Shown piece by piece: positions 43,653 to 55,050 of a DNA stretch of 64,000 nt. This DNA is from Clusia tigrina (taxonomy: Eukaryota > Arthropoda > Insecta > Diptera > Clusiidae). A model generated the notes under the pieces. It was not told the origin of the DNA. It was given only the letters and a program-made list of their open reading frames with translations, and did no database searches. The stretch is taken from assembly GCA_920105625.2 (NCBI GenBank), contig OV050030.1, forward strand, positions 26,829,016 to 26,893,015. Reading direction: 5' to 3'. The position numbers and the translations under genes were made by a program. Every line of letters starts with the position of its first letter. Within the stretch, counting starts at the first letter, position 1.

Positions 43653-43750
43653 CTCTGTTGTTATCTCTCCTGTTGTTATCTCTCCTGTTGTTATTTCTCT
43701 TGTTGTTATTTCTCCTGGTGTTATCTCCCTGTTGTTAGCTCTCCTGTGAT
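43653..43750. repeat. 15-bp minisatellite
   Basis: About six units of CTCTCCTGTTGTTAT with small changes. In one minus-strand frame it reads as repeated EITTG; I see this as a by-product. Confidence 0.9.
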
Positions 43751-46124
43751 TCCTCAGTAGGCAATCATATTGCTGTGGCTTCTTCCCATTAAATTCCACT
43801 TTGATTGCTGAAATGATTGGAAATTTAATAAAAATATAATTCCTTTTATTGTCTTCATTTAACAATAAAACAATTAAACAAGAATAGAATAAATTGAAAA
43901 CAAAATTCACCAGACAAACAGCCTTTTGATTCCTTTGGCTTTTGATCTTCATAGGAAGGCATCTCTATATATATATCTCTCTCTCATTCTACCTCCCTCA
44001 GTATCTTTCTGTCTTTTTGCTGAACATGATTTACAGATTTTCGTGACTAATGATTGCTCTGATGCCAACTCAGTAGGAGTTTTGATTACATTTTGTTTGG
44101 ATCTGCGCTGCCAACCCCAAAACTAAAGATTCTCTTTATTTAGCTATTATTTTGAAGCTGGTAAACAAAACACTTCGCGGTTCGATGTATGCCTTCATCC
44201 TGTCTTTCCGCTTTGCCTGTTTTAGTTTTCTCATTTCAGCTGATCATTAGAAGGATGATTGCTAGCGGCACAGCTGCCAAATGAACGCGCATATTTCTGC
44301 CTTGTTCTGGGCGCTCATACAAGTTGTGGCAGGCGTTAGAAATCACACTTGAAATTCTTTAACTTACTCAACGCGATCATCAATCAATTGTGCAATGTTA
44401 GCACGGAGTCGGCGAAGGAACCTTCATGCATGGATGCATTGTATAAGTGTGTGCATGTGTGTGTGTGTAAACAATCTGTTTTGTGTTCTACCGTGTGAAA
44501 TTATTGTCGGCTGTCGAAGGATAATGAGTTTTCAAATTTGTTCGCTGGTCTTTTTGTTGAAATTATCTTTTAATGAATTTCTATAAATTTTCTCTATTCA
44601 CTGGTCTCATGGTACGAGTGAGTATCTCCAATTTTTTACGCAGATCTGTGAACTGTACGCTCACTTTTACCGTAGGTGTTGCTGCAACCGAAATACTTCA
44701 TCAACTCGTTGGCCATAAAATCAATCAAATTAGTTATAAATTGTATTTTATCGTTTGATATATGCGAAATTATTTACGATAAAAGTCCATAAATATTCAT
44801 TAGTCGTTGTTGGTGGACGACCCTCGCGCGGTGTGTACCGCCGCACAGTTTATGGGACAGTTTTATGGCTGGCTGTGCGAGTACGAGTAAGCGGTAGCAA
44901 ATCTCTCGAATTATGCTACAATACCATAAAACATGTTCTTCTTTTTCAGCACTTCAGTGGAAGAAGTTTCGCTATTCTTATGCAAATTACAATCGTATTA
45001 GGCAAGCAGAGATTAGGCCATTAAAAACTTAAAGCAGAGATATAACAAAACTTGGCCAATTAACTGCCATTCATCAATACGCGAGTACGCGCATAAAACT
45101 TGTATAGAATGTAGCAAACTAGTGGAACGTGGTCGTATAAATTAGTCGCATGTGTGTGCGGATTGGGATGTATTCACATAAAAAGATTAAGTTGGGTATA
45201 TAGACAAATTTAGGCTTGTATATATTATAAAAATTATATTATAAGTTCTTTTTGAATTAATTTTCTGGTAATATAATTTCTGTATCATATGATTTACCAT
45301 GCATTTGTAATGATCCGATATTGACATCATCTGCCACACCCTACGTAAAGGTTGCTGGTGTTTAATATAACAGTGTATTAAGTAGCTTTCAACGGATGGA
45401 ATACGCTTTAGTGATGTTGGAATTGTCATAATATTTACTCACTTGCTTGAAGAACGCACAAGTTGCTAATAAAGGTTGTCAACACTATCAATCGATTGTC
45501 TTTTAAGATTGATATAAGAATATTCTCTCTCTGTCCTCACTTCATTGTACTTGCAGTGCTCGTAGATTTTCAGACTCAGGAAATAATTTTAGAATAGCAC
45601 AGACACACTCATGCCAAAATAATGTCAAAACTTTTGTAATTTTTTGACTTTAGAAAGATCAAATTTGTCACTCTTTATCCCCAAATCATTTTTTCTATAT
45701 ATTATTTTATATTGATATTAATTAATTAAGAAATTTAATTTTTATTCGTAAAATTAAAATTAAATTTCTTCTGTGAAAGTCCTGAATTCTTTCATAGTTA
45801 TTAATATCTGTGATACAGTACAGTAGATTACACATACATGTATATATACGAGTATATATGCATATATGTAAATGCCGCCCATATCTTATATATCTCCCTG
45901 AATGAAACCGCTTAACATAGTCACAAAATTATAGCATTACACCATGGCATTTTATAATTATGAGTTTCCAAACTGTGGTAATTTTAAATGAGCGGCCAAA
46001 ATTTGTTGAAATGGAGGAGAGGCGCTTCCTTTGTCCGATCAGGTTTCTATAGCCATCTGTTGCTGTGCCAAAGTCCAAATTATGTTTCTGGATTTCATTA
46101 ATTAAACCATGACATGGTTTCAAA
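43751..46124. other. No recognisable gene
   Basis: About 2.4 kb of mostly AT-rich non-coding DNA with a short (TG)n run near 44445 and a TATATACGAGTATATATGCA-like stretch near 45845. Frames such as 44755-45024 lack motifs. Confidence 0.45.
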
Positions 46125-48444
46125 GGATAATGTCAATGAAGTTGGAAGGTGGTGCGGACGAAATGGCAAGTCAGCTAGCAAGCCAGCTAGAGAGTGCATG
46201 CGACGCGGCGATGCCCAGAAGGGCCTATGGTGGACAGATGAGATCGCTGGCCTGCGTAAGGAATCTCACGCCGCAAGAGGAAGACACCAGCGGGCAATAG
46301 GCAAGCCAGAGTGTCTGCAGCTACGCCAGGTATACAAGGAGGCCAAGAGGAGGCTAAAAAAGGCCATAAAGTCAAGCAAGCGCTGGAATTTCATCGAACT
46401 ATGTGCACAGGTTGAAGAAAACCCATGGGGCACAGCATATAAGCTTGTGATGAAAAAGCTCCCTTGCCATAGGCAACCAGCCCCACGCTGCCCCGACTTG
46501 CTCAGACGTATTGTGGGAGAGCTCTTCCCAGCACAGGACTACGTGCCTGGCCAATTCCCCCTCGAGTTACACGAAGAATTACCCAGTGTGACCACTGACG
46601 AGGTGATGCGGGCTGTTGGAGGATTTGGGGACCAGAAGGCACCTGGCCCGGATGGAATACCCAACCAAGTGCTCAAAACGGCAGCTGCGCTACACCCAGA
46701 GGCACTGAGGTCTCTTTACGAGGCAAGGTGTCTTCCCAAAACGGTGGAAAAGGCAGCGGCTGGTCCTGATGCCAAAAGCTGATAAGCCAAAGGGAGACCC
46801 ATCAGCCTATCGTCCCCTGTGCATGCTAGATACGGCAGGGAAGGTCCTGGAGCGGATTATTTGCAACCGGATTGACGAGGCTCTAGTGGAGGCTGGAGGA
46901 CCGGCGCGACGCCAATATGGATTCCGGAAAACAAGATCGACAGTGGACGCCATTGACGACGTCATCCGAATGGCGAAGGGGACGACACAAGGACGAAGAT
47001 GGAACGGGGCTCCAAGAGGTATTGCCTTGTGGTCACCCTTGATGTCAAGAATGCCTTTAACTCGGCGAGCTGGGCGCGCATAGCGAGTTCGCTGGCAGAG
47101 TTTGGAGTGCCCGTCTACCTAAGACGGATGATTGCCGACTACTTTAACGACAGGATGCTGCTATACGAGTCCGAGCGAGGTATGGAAACGCATAAGGTCA
47201 CCGGAGGGGTTCCCCAGGGGTCTGTACTGGGTCCACTACTCTGGAATGTTATGTATGATGGCATTCTCCGCATACAGGTGCCCCATGATGTAAAAATCAT
47301 CGGATATGCGGACGACATAGCGTTAGTGATCGCGGCGAAACATCTGGAAGAGGTAGTAGCGGAGGCAAATCGCACAGTGGCCGTTGTCGGGAGATGGCTG
47401 GCGAATGCAGGACTTAGACTGGCGGAGCAGAAAACGGAAGCCATCCTTATTTCGAGTCGAAAAGTACAGGAGGTCGTGGAGATAAGAGTTGGAAACTGCA
47501 CCATTACCACGATCCCACACCTGAAGTACCTAGGCGTCTGGATAGACTCCAGATTAACATTGAAGGAACACTTGAGGCGTGTAGGCGAAAAGGCGGCTCG
47601 GATCTGCTCTTCGCTTTGCCGGATAATGCCGAACCTTGGAGGACCGCGGCAGCGGAAGAGACAGCTCATATCAGGAGTTGTCAAATCCGTAATCCTGTAT
47701 GGGGCGCCCATATGGGCTGATAAGGCGAATGTCAGGGCATACGTTCGCACCATAGAGGCAGCCTATAGGAGAAGTGCACTTCGAACGATCTGTGCCCATC
47801 GCACTGTGTCCACAGACGCCGCGCTGGTGATTGCTGGTATGATCCCTGTGGACCTGCTGGCCAAGGAGTCGTGGAGGCTATCCTACGGCAGAGACTGATT
47901 CCTGACCTCCAACGTTGGATGAACAGGTCGCATGGCGACATGATCTACCACGTCACACAAATGCTGACCGGGCACGGAGGTTTCCGCGCATATTTGCACA
48001 GATTCCGGCTGGATGAATCCCCCTGTTGTGGAAACTGTGGAGGCATGGAGCCAGAGGACGCGGAGCATGTCCTTTTCGCATGCCCGCGGCACAGCGGTGC
48101 CAGAGAGGTGCTTCAGAGAGTTTGCGGAGAGCCCGTGGCCCCTGACAATATCGTGCACCATATGCTCGAGTGCCCCAAGAAATGGGAAGTGGTCTGTGAC
48201 GCTTCAGCAGAAATAATGCGAGACCTCCGCCACTTGGAGTGGCGACGACGTTCAGGGAATGCATAGGAGGGGTCCTTTGACCATTCCCCTCCCCGAATGA
48301 AGTATTGCTTAGCGGTTATGTACCGTCGGGGACGCGTCCGTGGGGGTGGTTTTAGTGGGTAAGAGCCCCACACTACTGGCGCGTCGTCCAGTGTCTGGTT
48401 GCAGATTTCATCCTCCAATACACAAAAAAAAAAAAAAAAAAAAA
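46125..48444 (+). mobile_element. R1-clade non-LTR element with poly(A) tail (2.3 kb)
   Basis: Holds RT, thumb and C-terminal zinc knuckle (next entry), a 3' UTR with GTGGTTTTAGTGGGTAAGAG (48346-48365) and a 21-base poly(A) run (48424-48444), directly followed by a (GA)n-rich microsatellite. No endonuclease domain is readable upstream, so it is 5'-truncated near 46125. The body is visibly richer in G and C than the flanks. I found no convincing target duplication. R1-type elements are best known from 28S rDNA, but many relatives insert elsewhere and some prefer simple repeats; no rDNA flanks are present here. Confidence 0.82.
46129..48266 (+). pseudogene. R1-clade ORF2 remnant: reverse transcriptase and zinc knuckle
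   Basis: Successive frames give one protein broken by about four frameshifts (near 46215, 46760, 47020 and 47880). It begins ASQLESACDAAMPRR, then GLWWTDEIAGLR and KAPGPDGIPNQVLK; then YRPLCMLDTAGKVLERII and QYGFRKTRSTVDAI; then the clean frame 46999-47898 with VTLDVKNAFNSASW (first catalytic Asp), GGVPQGSVLGPLLWNVMYDG, IIGYADDIALV (catalytic pair, YADD codons at 47305-47316), LKYLGVWIDSRLTLKEHL and SLCRIMPNLGGPRQRKRQL. The last frame, 47871-48266, has QMLTGHGGFRAYLHR and the knuckle CCGNCGGMEPEDAEHVLFAC. It uses element RNA as template for target-primed reverse transcription in the living family. Key RT residues are intact; only frameshifts disable it, so it is fairly young. Confidence 0.88.
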
Positions 48445-48448
48445 CAAA

Positions 48449-48555
48449 GAGTGAGAGACAGAGAGAGAGACAGAGAGAGACAGAGATAGAGACAGAGAGA
48501 GAAATAGAATGATGCAGAGAGATATAGAGGTAGAGGGAGAGTGAGACACATCGAG
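48449..48555. repeat. (GA)n-rich microsatellite
   Basis: GAGAGACAGAGAGAGAGACA and variants, immediately 3' of the R1-clade poly(A) tail. Confidence 0.9.
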
Positions 48556-49199
48556 GTAGAGATGTGTGCATATTGGTACAACAGGAGCATACTGTAATGA
48601 TATCATTATTACATGTGATAATATAACTTTTAGGCCGCTATAACTATCCTTCACTGATATGAAGTATGTTGGCAGAAGTATTTCCTATATATAGGTTGAT
48701 ATCATGAATATTGTACTGATTTTCAGGTAGTACTCTGGCTCATCCAATGTTAATTTAGAAACTTAACGGGCTCGGATACTTAAAATTATTTCTCTGAGGG
48801 AGTCCTAGAGATTATATAACGAAGAAGTGATTCCTCACTGTTGAATTCTATTTATTTATTCATTTCTTTAAAAAGTTTATGCACAAATGAACTTATTGAT
48901 AAACTTCTGAACTAGGCAGCTGACAAGTAATATCCTCGTCGTATCTATTGGTTAAAACAAACATGCGTCAACATATTTTATATTTATGTTTCAGAATAAA
49001 TATGACAAAAGTGAAGCAATCGTTTCTTTTTTCTGTAGTTATATTTTGTATAGAAAAATAATTTAAAAAGACATGTTTATGTTTTCTTCTTAAAGCCAAT
49101 GAGTTGTTAATGGATTGTTGGAGTTTGGTAATTGCGTGGAGTATTGTTGGAGTGCGGTAATTGCGTGGACAATCTGTTTGATGTGTTCCCTCGTATATA
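48556..49199. other. No recognisable gene
   Basis: AT-rich. Ends in a 29-bp tandem duplication (49114-49171). Confidence 0.45.
49114..49171. repeat. 29-bp tandem duplication (2 units)
   Basis: ATTGTTGGAGT(TT/GC)GGTAATTGCGTGGA at 49114 and 49143. Confidence 0.88.
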
Positions 49200-49850
49200 A
49201 TAGATAATGCAGACACCTCAATCTACACTGATAACTCAAACATGAATTGTGGGGTAGGAGCAGGTATCTTCTCATAAGAGTTAAGGATGAATAAATCATA
49301 CCGATTCCTGAAAACATCAAGTGTATTCCAGGCGGAAGTGCTTGTAATAAGGGAGGCTTGTAGGTTGGCAATCGAAGACACAAGCTATTTCGAAAAAATA
49401 GCAATAATTTCATATAGGCCGCCTGTTATCAGTGAAGGGGACTCGTCAGTAATAACCTCGAAACTAGTATGGAAATGCAGGGGGGCATAATGGTACTAGC
49501 TCGTCGGTTCAATGTAACATTGATATCGTTGCCGGGGATATCGATGGAAACGAGAGGCAGATGAGCTGGCCTGAAGGAGAACCTCTCTTGATGAAGATGA
49601 GGCGGAGCCGGTAAGCAAAGAATTATTATAGAGCACTCTGGCCGGATTAAAACAAAAACAAATGCACAGAGCTAATAAACAGAGATCGTAGTGATGGAGC
49701 TAGGCTTACCGCAGTCATCACGAACCACAGGCCATTGGGGTATATGCGACAATTCAATATCAGCTGCCGTAGCTGCAGAAACCAGGGAGAAGGGATCGTA
49801 GAACATATCCTCTATGCCTACCTGGAGTGGATGTGGGATCATCGCCGCTG
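49200..49850 (+). pseudogene. Non-LTR element: RNase H and zinc-knuckle remnant
   Basis: The plus strand reads STDNSNMNCGVGAGIFS-like sequence (relic of YTDGSKxxxGxGAG), then a frame 49287-49490 with SSVFQAEVLVIREACRLAIE (the Glu motif) and IAIISYRPPVIS where the SDSQAA motif should stand; after stops, READELA (ExADELA motif) and SCRSCRNQGEGIVEHILYAY, a zinc knuckle with the last Cys replaced by Tyr. Many stops. The order RNase H then knuckle matches the other non-LTR copies. RT and the 3' tail are not recognisable. Confidence 0.68.
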
Positions 49851-50070
49851 TAACCAATCAATCCCTCGTATATATATTTATGTTATCATCAATGTGTACC
49901 CAAGACGGATCCTAATGTACTTTCTTAGATTCAACTTGGATATATTGTTTGAATATTTAGAGGCCTTTCCGTCCGACCTTTCCATCTGGGTTAATTAGTT
50001 TGTAAGGGTCCGATCATTCAGTTAAGTGCATTAAATTTTATGTAATTGCTCGAATTTTAATAGTTTATCA

Positions 50071-50252
50071 GACTCACATTCCGAGGGTCGTAGGTTCAAA
50101 TCCTGCCACGGGCTTGGTCTCAAAAATGCTTCTTTCCATAAAGTATTTTTCTCTTCGAGTCGTAAGCCTCTGTAGCTAGTACTCATTCCCCCAACACCTT
50201 GCACTCATAATTTATTATGGTGTAAGGAATAATATAATAATAATAATAAGAA
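50071..50252 (+). mobile_element. tRNA-derived SINE, 5'-truncated
   Basis: A 13-bp duplication TAATAGTTTATCA at 50058-50070 and 50253-50265 delimits it. It starts inside the tRNA-like head (GACTCACATTCCGAGGGTCG), has the B box GGTTCAAATCC, the body CTCTTCGAGTCGTAAGC and TAGTACTCATTCCC, the TAATTTATTATGGTGTAAG block, and an (ATA)n tail. Confidence 0.87.
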
Positions 50253-50279
50253 TAATAGTTTATCACTAAGATCAGCAAA

Positions 50280-50425
50280 AATATTTGCATTGAACACATC
50301 TTCAATTAAGTTCGTGACATTAAAGTCACATTCACACAGATTCTTAACATTGAAAACGCATCCACTGAAGTTTGTTCTAGTGAAAACAACTCCACTGAAG
50401 TTCCTGATATTGGCGTTGATACTTT
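50280..50425. repeat. 30-bp tandem repeat (about 4-5 units)
   Basis: Units of the form CCACTGAAGTTTGTTCTAGTGAAAAC(AACT). Read on the minus strand they give a ten-residue periodic peptide (FSG.VFN.KN type) ending in short hydrophobic sequence; no promoter or homologue is recognisable. Confidence 0.82.
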
Positions 50426-51285
50426 GATTCAATTGATTGTAAAGGCTATATATGAAATTGCTAGTATACCCCCATATTTAATTTCCCTGTACTTCTTCAG
50501 TCTCTTGGGGCTGATTTGGAATATTTGTTTGGTTTTCCAGTGTTAGCAATGATGGTACTGTAATTTCTGTCGCATATCTCTAATGTTAATAACTTGAAAC
50601 CGAAGACTGGAGTATTCTTTCTTCTATTGTGTTGAATTGTGGTATTCTATCTATTGTATTGCCATAAAACCTATTTATCTAGTGGTTGGGGAAACCGTTT
50701 CGTTAGATTTGTTTGAAAACAATTAATCACTTCGATTGCCTGCTTCCATGCCTATACCCATCTCCGTCTCTCTCTCACCCATGAGAAATAACACTCACAC
50801 ACAGTTAACACTGTGGAACTGGGAGAATTTGCTACCCTACTGCGTTGGTATAATTAACACTCAATTTGAAATAAACTATCACACTGAGCAAAGTGATCTT
50901 GTTGAGCAGCAGGAAACTTTGTTCTGAAACAAAATTCTGAATTTGGAGTTCGGTTGCATCCGTCTTTAAAATAAAACAAAAAACACAATACAAGTCAACC
51001 CAAAACATTGTATAGACATAAAGATTGATTGTCTCCGTTTATAGCAGTGGCTGCAACAAGTGCCCACTGCGTCTTCCGTGGTGGCTCGCCACATATGGCG
51101 TTGTTATTGGACTAAAATTTTTATTGAAAATCAGTTTTGAACTAAATTAATGATTCCCCATCTAACAGCAACTGTCATCTGTTAGTCTCGCATTTGGTCG
51201 TTTTTATGAGTTGTGTGGTAGTTTGGATTCATTGGTGATGCTATTCTTACTGTAGCAATGTTTATATTTGGTTAAAGAAGATGTC
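50426..51285. other. No recognisable gene
   Basis: Non-coding by eye. Includes GTGGTGGCTCGCCACATATG near 51083, a small inverted repeat. Confidence 0.45.
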
Positions 51286-52222
51286 AGTCGCAGGAAGAAT
51301 TCAATCCTAGGAAGAATTCAGTTGTAGGAAGAATTCCATTGCAGGAAGAATTCAGTTGCAGGAAGCATTCAGTAGCATGAAAAATTCAATTGCAAAAAGA
51401 CTTTAATCGCAGGAAGAATTCACTCTCACTGAAAGAATTCAATAGCAACAAGAAATCAATCGCAGGCAGAATTCAGTAGCAGGAAGAATTCAGTCGCAGG
51501 AAGAACTCAATCGCAGGAAAAATTCAGTCCCAGGGAGAATTCAGTCGCATGAAGAATTCAGTAGCAGGAAGAATTCAGTCGCAGGAAGAACTCAATCGCA
51601 GGAAAAATTCAGTCCCACGGAGAATTCAATTGCAGGAAGAATTCCATTGCAAGAAGAATTCAGTCGTGCGAAGAATTCATTCACAGAAAGAATTCAGGAG
51701 CAGGAAAAATTTAATTGCAGGAAGAATTCAATCGCATGAAGAATTCAGTCGCAGGAAGAACTTAGCCCAGGAAAAATTCAGTTGCAGGAAGAATTCAGTC
51801 GCATGAAGAATTCAGAAGCAGCAAGAATTCAGTCACAGGAAGAACTCAATCGCAGGAAAAATTCAGTCGCCGGGAGAACTCAGTCGCATGAAGAATTCAG
51901 TAGCAGGAGGAACTCAATTGCAGGAAAAATTCAGTCGCATTGAGAATTCAGTCGCAGGAAGAACTCAATCGGATGAAGAATTCAGAAGCAGCAAGAATTC
52001 AGTCGCAGGAAGAACTCAATCGCAGGAAGAATTCAGTCACAGAAAGAATTCAGTCACAGAAAGAATTCAGTCGCATGAAGAACTCAATCGCAGGAAGAAT
52101 TCAATCGCAAGAAGAATTCAGTAGCATGAAAAATTCTATTGCAAAAAGACTTCAATCGCAGGAAGAATTCAGTCTCATGAAAAATTTAATCGCAGGATGA
52201 ATTCAGTCGCAGCAAGAATACA
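51286..52222. repeat. 17-bp minisatellite (~940 bp)
   Basis: More than 50 variants of AGTCGCAGGAAGAATTC. Nearly every unit keeps GAATTC. Because 17 is not a multiple of three, the array is open over long stretches in more than one plus-strand frame (51549-51806, 51888-52124, 51940-52200), each reading Arg/Gln/Ser-rich text; I do not count these as genes. Confidence 0.93.
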
Positions 52223-52230
52223 ATCGGTCA

Positions 52231-52325
52231 AATGGACCTAGTCGCATAGAATCCATTCGCGTAGAATCAAGTTAAATAAGATCCAGTCGCGTAAAGTCCA
52301 ATCAAATAGAGTCCATTCGAATAGC
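52231..52325. repeat. ~15-bp AGTCGCGTAGAATCC-type minisatellite
   Basis: About six units such as AGTCGCATAGAATCC and ATTCGCGTAGAATCA follow the 17-bp array. The shared AGTCGC start suggests that one array arose from the other. Confidence 0.78.
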
Positions 52326-54678
52326 AACACCAGAAGCCGCAAAAGAAAGGAAAACAAAATTGGACAGTGAAATAATAGAAATAAATGCAACAATGGCAAC
52401 GAATTTTCTAGCTCAGATGATCAGATTGGAACTACCACACGACGCTTCCAAATTGATTTGAGATGGCTTTGCTGGAATTGTAAAAACTATAAATTTTTAC
52501 TTGTGGAACCCCCCTATTAATCTCTGTGGTGGAATTATGACACTCTTGCTTAAATAAGCTGACACATAAAGGTTGTGTTTTAATCTAAACTTTCGCTGAT
52601 CGCCTCATCTTCATTTATAACTGATTTTACATTTTTCAACCAAGACAGCCTAAAATAGAGGATCAACACTTCCCCAGACCAATAGTGTAAAGAACCTTGG
52701 AAGAAATTTGGTTCCAGTCTCCCTTCTCAGCGACTCCTCAAATGTCATTCGCTGTGAATTGTGTCTACAGCTACACTGAGAGTAAATATGGACTAATACA
52801 GTGATTGAAATAATTATGCAAACATATGCCACAAAATTTTCCCATAACAAACAATCAATCAATCAAGAGTAACAACAGCAGCAACAATAAAAAAAGCAGC
52901 AAGAAAAATACGTTGCATTCTAACCGGCTCGGCAACATTGATTAACATATTTCGGAACTTTGAGGGCAGGCGCAGCAGTCGCCTCCAAATGGAATCTCTT
53001 CCTTTATGCATATCAAATTGGGAATTTATGCAACAAATGCGTTATGCAACATCTGCTGCCGGCAGCCTAACAAAAATTTATATTTGCAATATTTTGGTTG
53101 AACTGTTGCAGTGGTGCCACAAGGCCTGTGCTGGAACTGGTGCTCCTGTTGCTGCTTCTGCTGCTGCTGCTTCTGCTGCTGCTGCTTCTGCTGCTGCTGC
53201 TGCTTCTGCTTCTTCTGCTGCTGCTACTGCGGCTCCTGCCTGGTATCAATAAAGTTATGTAAACATGCATACCAACTCGTGGCCTTTTTCCGTTCATTTG
53301 CTGCCAGTTCGCAAAGTTTTGAAATTTCGATTTATCCCAGCGGAGAAATTTACATGAAGTACATCATCATTGTGCAGCGATTGTGAAGCGACAGCAAAGG
53401 AAAAATGGAAGGAGACACAAAAAACAACACTGACGCTTTATATAACAACAAACTGCAACAGCAGCAAATGCCACCGAAGCAAAAGAATTTATTTGCGCTT
53501 TTGTGGCCGCTATTGTTGTTGCCACAGTTGCTGTTGTTATTGCTATCTTTGTAACAAGCCACTAATATCAACAGTAGCAACAACAGCAGCACCGACAACA
53601 AGTGGTGGACAATTGCTTCAACATTGGCAGGCGCACACATTTACATACGTGCATACGTGCAGCAATGGCAAAAAGAAATAATATAAATTGTTGCATGCAA
53701 CATTTGCATATGTTTCCGGTGCACTCCAACTTCACCCGCCCACTTGCGCTGGCACTGCTTGTACAGCATTTGCTGTTGGTGCTTTTGGCATTAGAAAAAT
53801 ATTGCACAGAAAACCAAATGCTAAAGCGGAAGCTCTCCCGATCCCTTACATCAACTTTACCCCCATGGGGTACAACCAGGTGGCGGCACAACGAGTGGGT
53901 CTACCCACTTTTTACCTACTCTAAAAAGATTTGAGGACGTTATACCTAACATTTTGGAACGCAACTCACTAAAAGATATTTAAAGATAAGAATAGTTCTT
54001 ACACTTTCGGAGTCGGTGTATCAAGGAGAGTCCTATGTATGTAAAAACCAAATATCGCAAATCTCAGAGAGATATTCAGCTGAAATGATGGTCATATAGT
54101 ACGGTTTGAATATCGAAATCGGTTGAACAGATATTATTTAAAATCAAACAGCAAATATGGCAAACGTAGCGTCCTATCTTAAACACTGGAACACTTTCGC
54201 TATCAGTGAATTATGAACTCAGTATGTTTGAAACAAGTAGGTATCTCTGGAAACAACAAAGGAACTGGGTTAAAATTTGTAAGTTTTAACGACGTTGATC
54301 CCTTGCTGAGTGATATAGATCGGACAACCCAAGGCAACATGTTTGATGATGTATTCGTATATTAATACAAATTTATTAGCATACAATTTCCTTATATATA
54401 GGTGGGAAATCTGAGTGGCCCAATTATATGAACACGCCCACAATTGACGAAAATTCATATCTAAGGACCCTACAAGGTTTGCTAATATGATTTCACAAAA
54501 AGAAACTTCGGACAAAATATGTCGTACAACTTACACTGCCAAGCCTATTAATGACTTATAGCAATAGCTCCAAATCTTTCGTGATAATGTTTGACCCAGA
54601 GGCGCTTCATTTACGGTCAAAATTGTGTGATAAGTGTGGGTGAAATAAATAAAATTTCACGCCCATGTTCATATAAAA
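52326..54678. other. Non-coding, element-poor; trinucleotide repeats
   Basis: No recognised gene. Overlapping frames on both strands around 52938-53934 are open mainly because of CTG/CAG-type repeats. The mix of CAG, CAA and unique sequence is like host intron or intergenic DNA of flies; that is inference. Confidence 0.42.
53141..53238. repeat. (CTGCTGCTT)n-type trinucleotide repeat
   Basis: A run of CTG and CTT triplets. It reads as poly-Ala or Cys/Phe-rich peptides depending on frame; no surrounding coding evidence. Confidence 0.9.
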
Positions 54679-54902
54679 TTCGATTATATGAAAATAGTTC
54701 TTACAAACTATGAGTCCGCGCAATCTCGAAAAAGCTCCTAACACACCTTACAGTCCCCTGGTTTGAGGCACAGAACAAAGGATAGTTTCGTTCGATAATA
54801 TGAAAACAGTTCTTACAAATTATGGTTCCCCTCAATCTAAAAAACGCTCCTAACACTCCTTAGAACTCCCTGGTTTGAGGGACTGAACGAAGGATAGTTT
54901 CG
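54679..54902. repeat. 112-bp tandem duplication (2 units)
   Basis: TTCGAT(T/A)ATATGAAAA(T/C)AGTT starts at 54679 and 54791; both units end in AAGGATAGTTTCG. About 85% identity by eye. Confidence 0.88.
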
Positions 54903-54939
54903 CTCCTCTTAAAGTTCGCTAAAGGCGTCTCCCTTTTTT

Positions 54940-55050
54940 TAATGATATTACTACAACTATTTAATGGATATCCATCTAACACCGTAAAGGACCTTGCAGG
55001 TCTAAGTGTGGCCTTCATGACCAGCCAGTGTGATCTAACCTAACCTAACT
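54940..55050 (+). mobile_element. Non-LTR 3'-end fragment
   Basis: AAAGGACCTTGCAGGTCTAA, then GTGTGGCCTTCATGACC and a TAACCTAACCTAACTTA tail. It resembles the 3' ends at about 23560-23610 and 55840 (minus). No coding part is attached. Confidence 0.6.

Noticed and set aside
46125..46140. Target duplication CAAAG around the R1-clade copy at 46.1-48.4 kb
   Set aside because: Only five bases match (near 46123 and 48445), which is expected by chance in this sequence.
47139..47753. 204-codon minus-strand frame
   Set aside because: It is the shadow of the R1-clade reverse transcriptase on the plus strand, whose motifs are unmistakable.
48113..48654. Minus-strand open frames rich in Ser, Leu and Phe near 48.4 kb
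   Set aside because: They are the complement of a poly(A) tail and a (GA)n microsatellite.
51549..52200. Three overlapping Arg/Gln-rich open frames as a repetitive protein
   Set aside because: They are a 17-bp minisatellite read in different frames; no promoter, start context or conserved peptide argues for coding.
43653..52222. CRISPR array (minisatellites at 43653, 50280 and 51286)
   Set aside because: Units are directly adjacent with no unique spacers, and the genome is eukaryotic.
52938..53252. Poly-alanine protein from the CTG/CTT repeat region
   Set aside because: The frame is kept open by the trinucleotide repeat; flanking residues show no family motif and the opposite strand is equally open.
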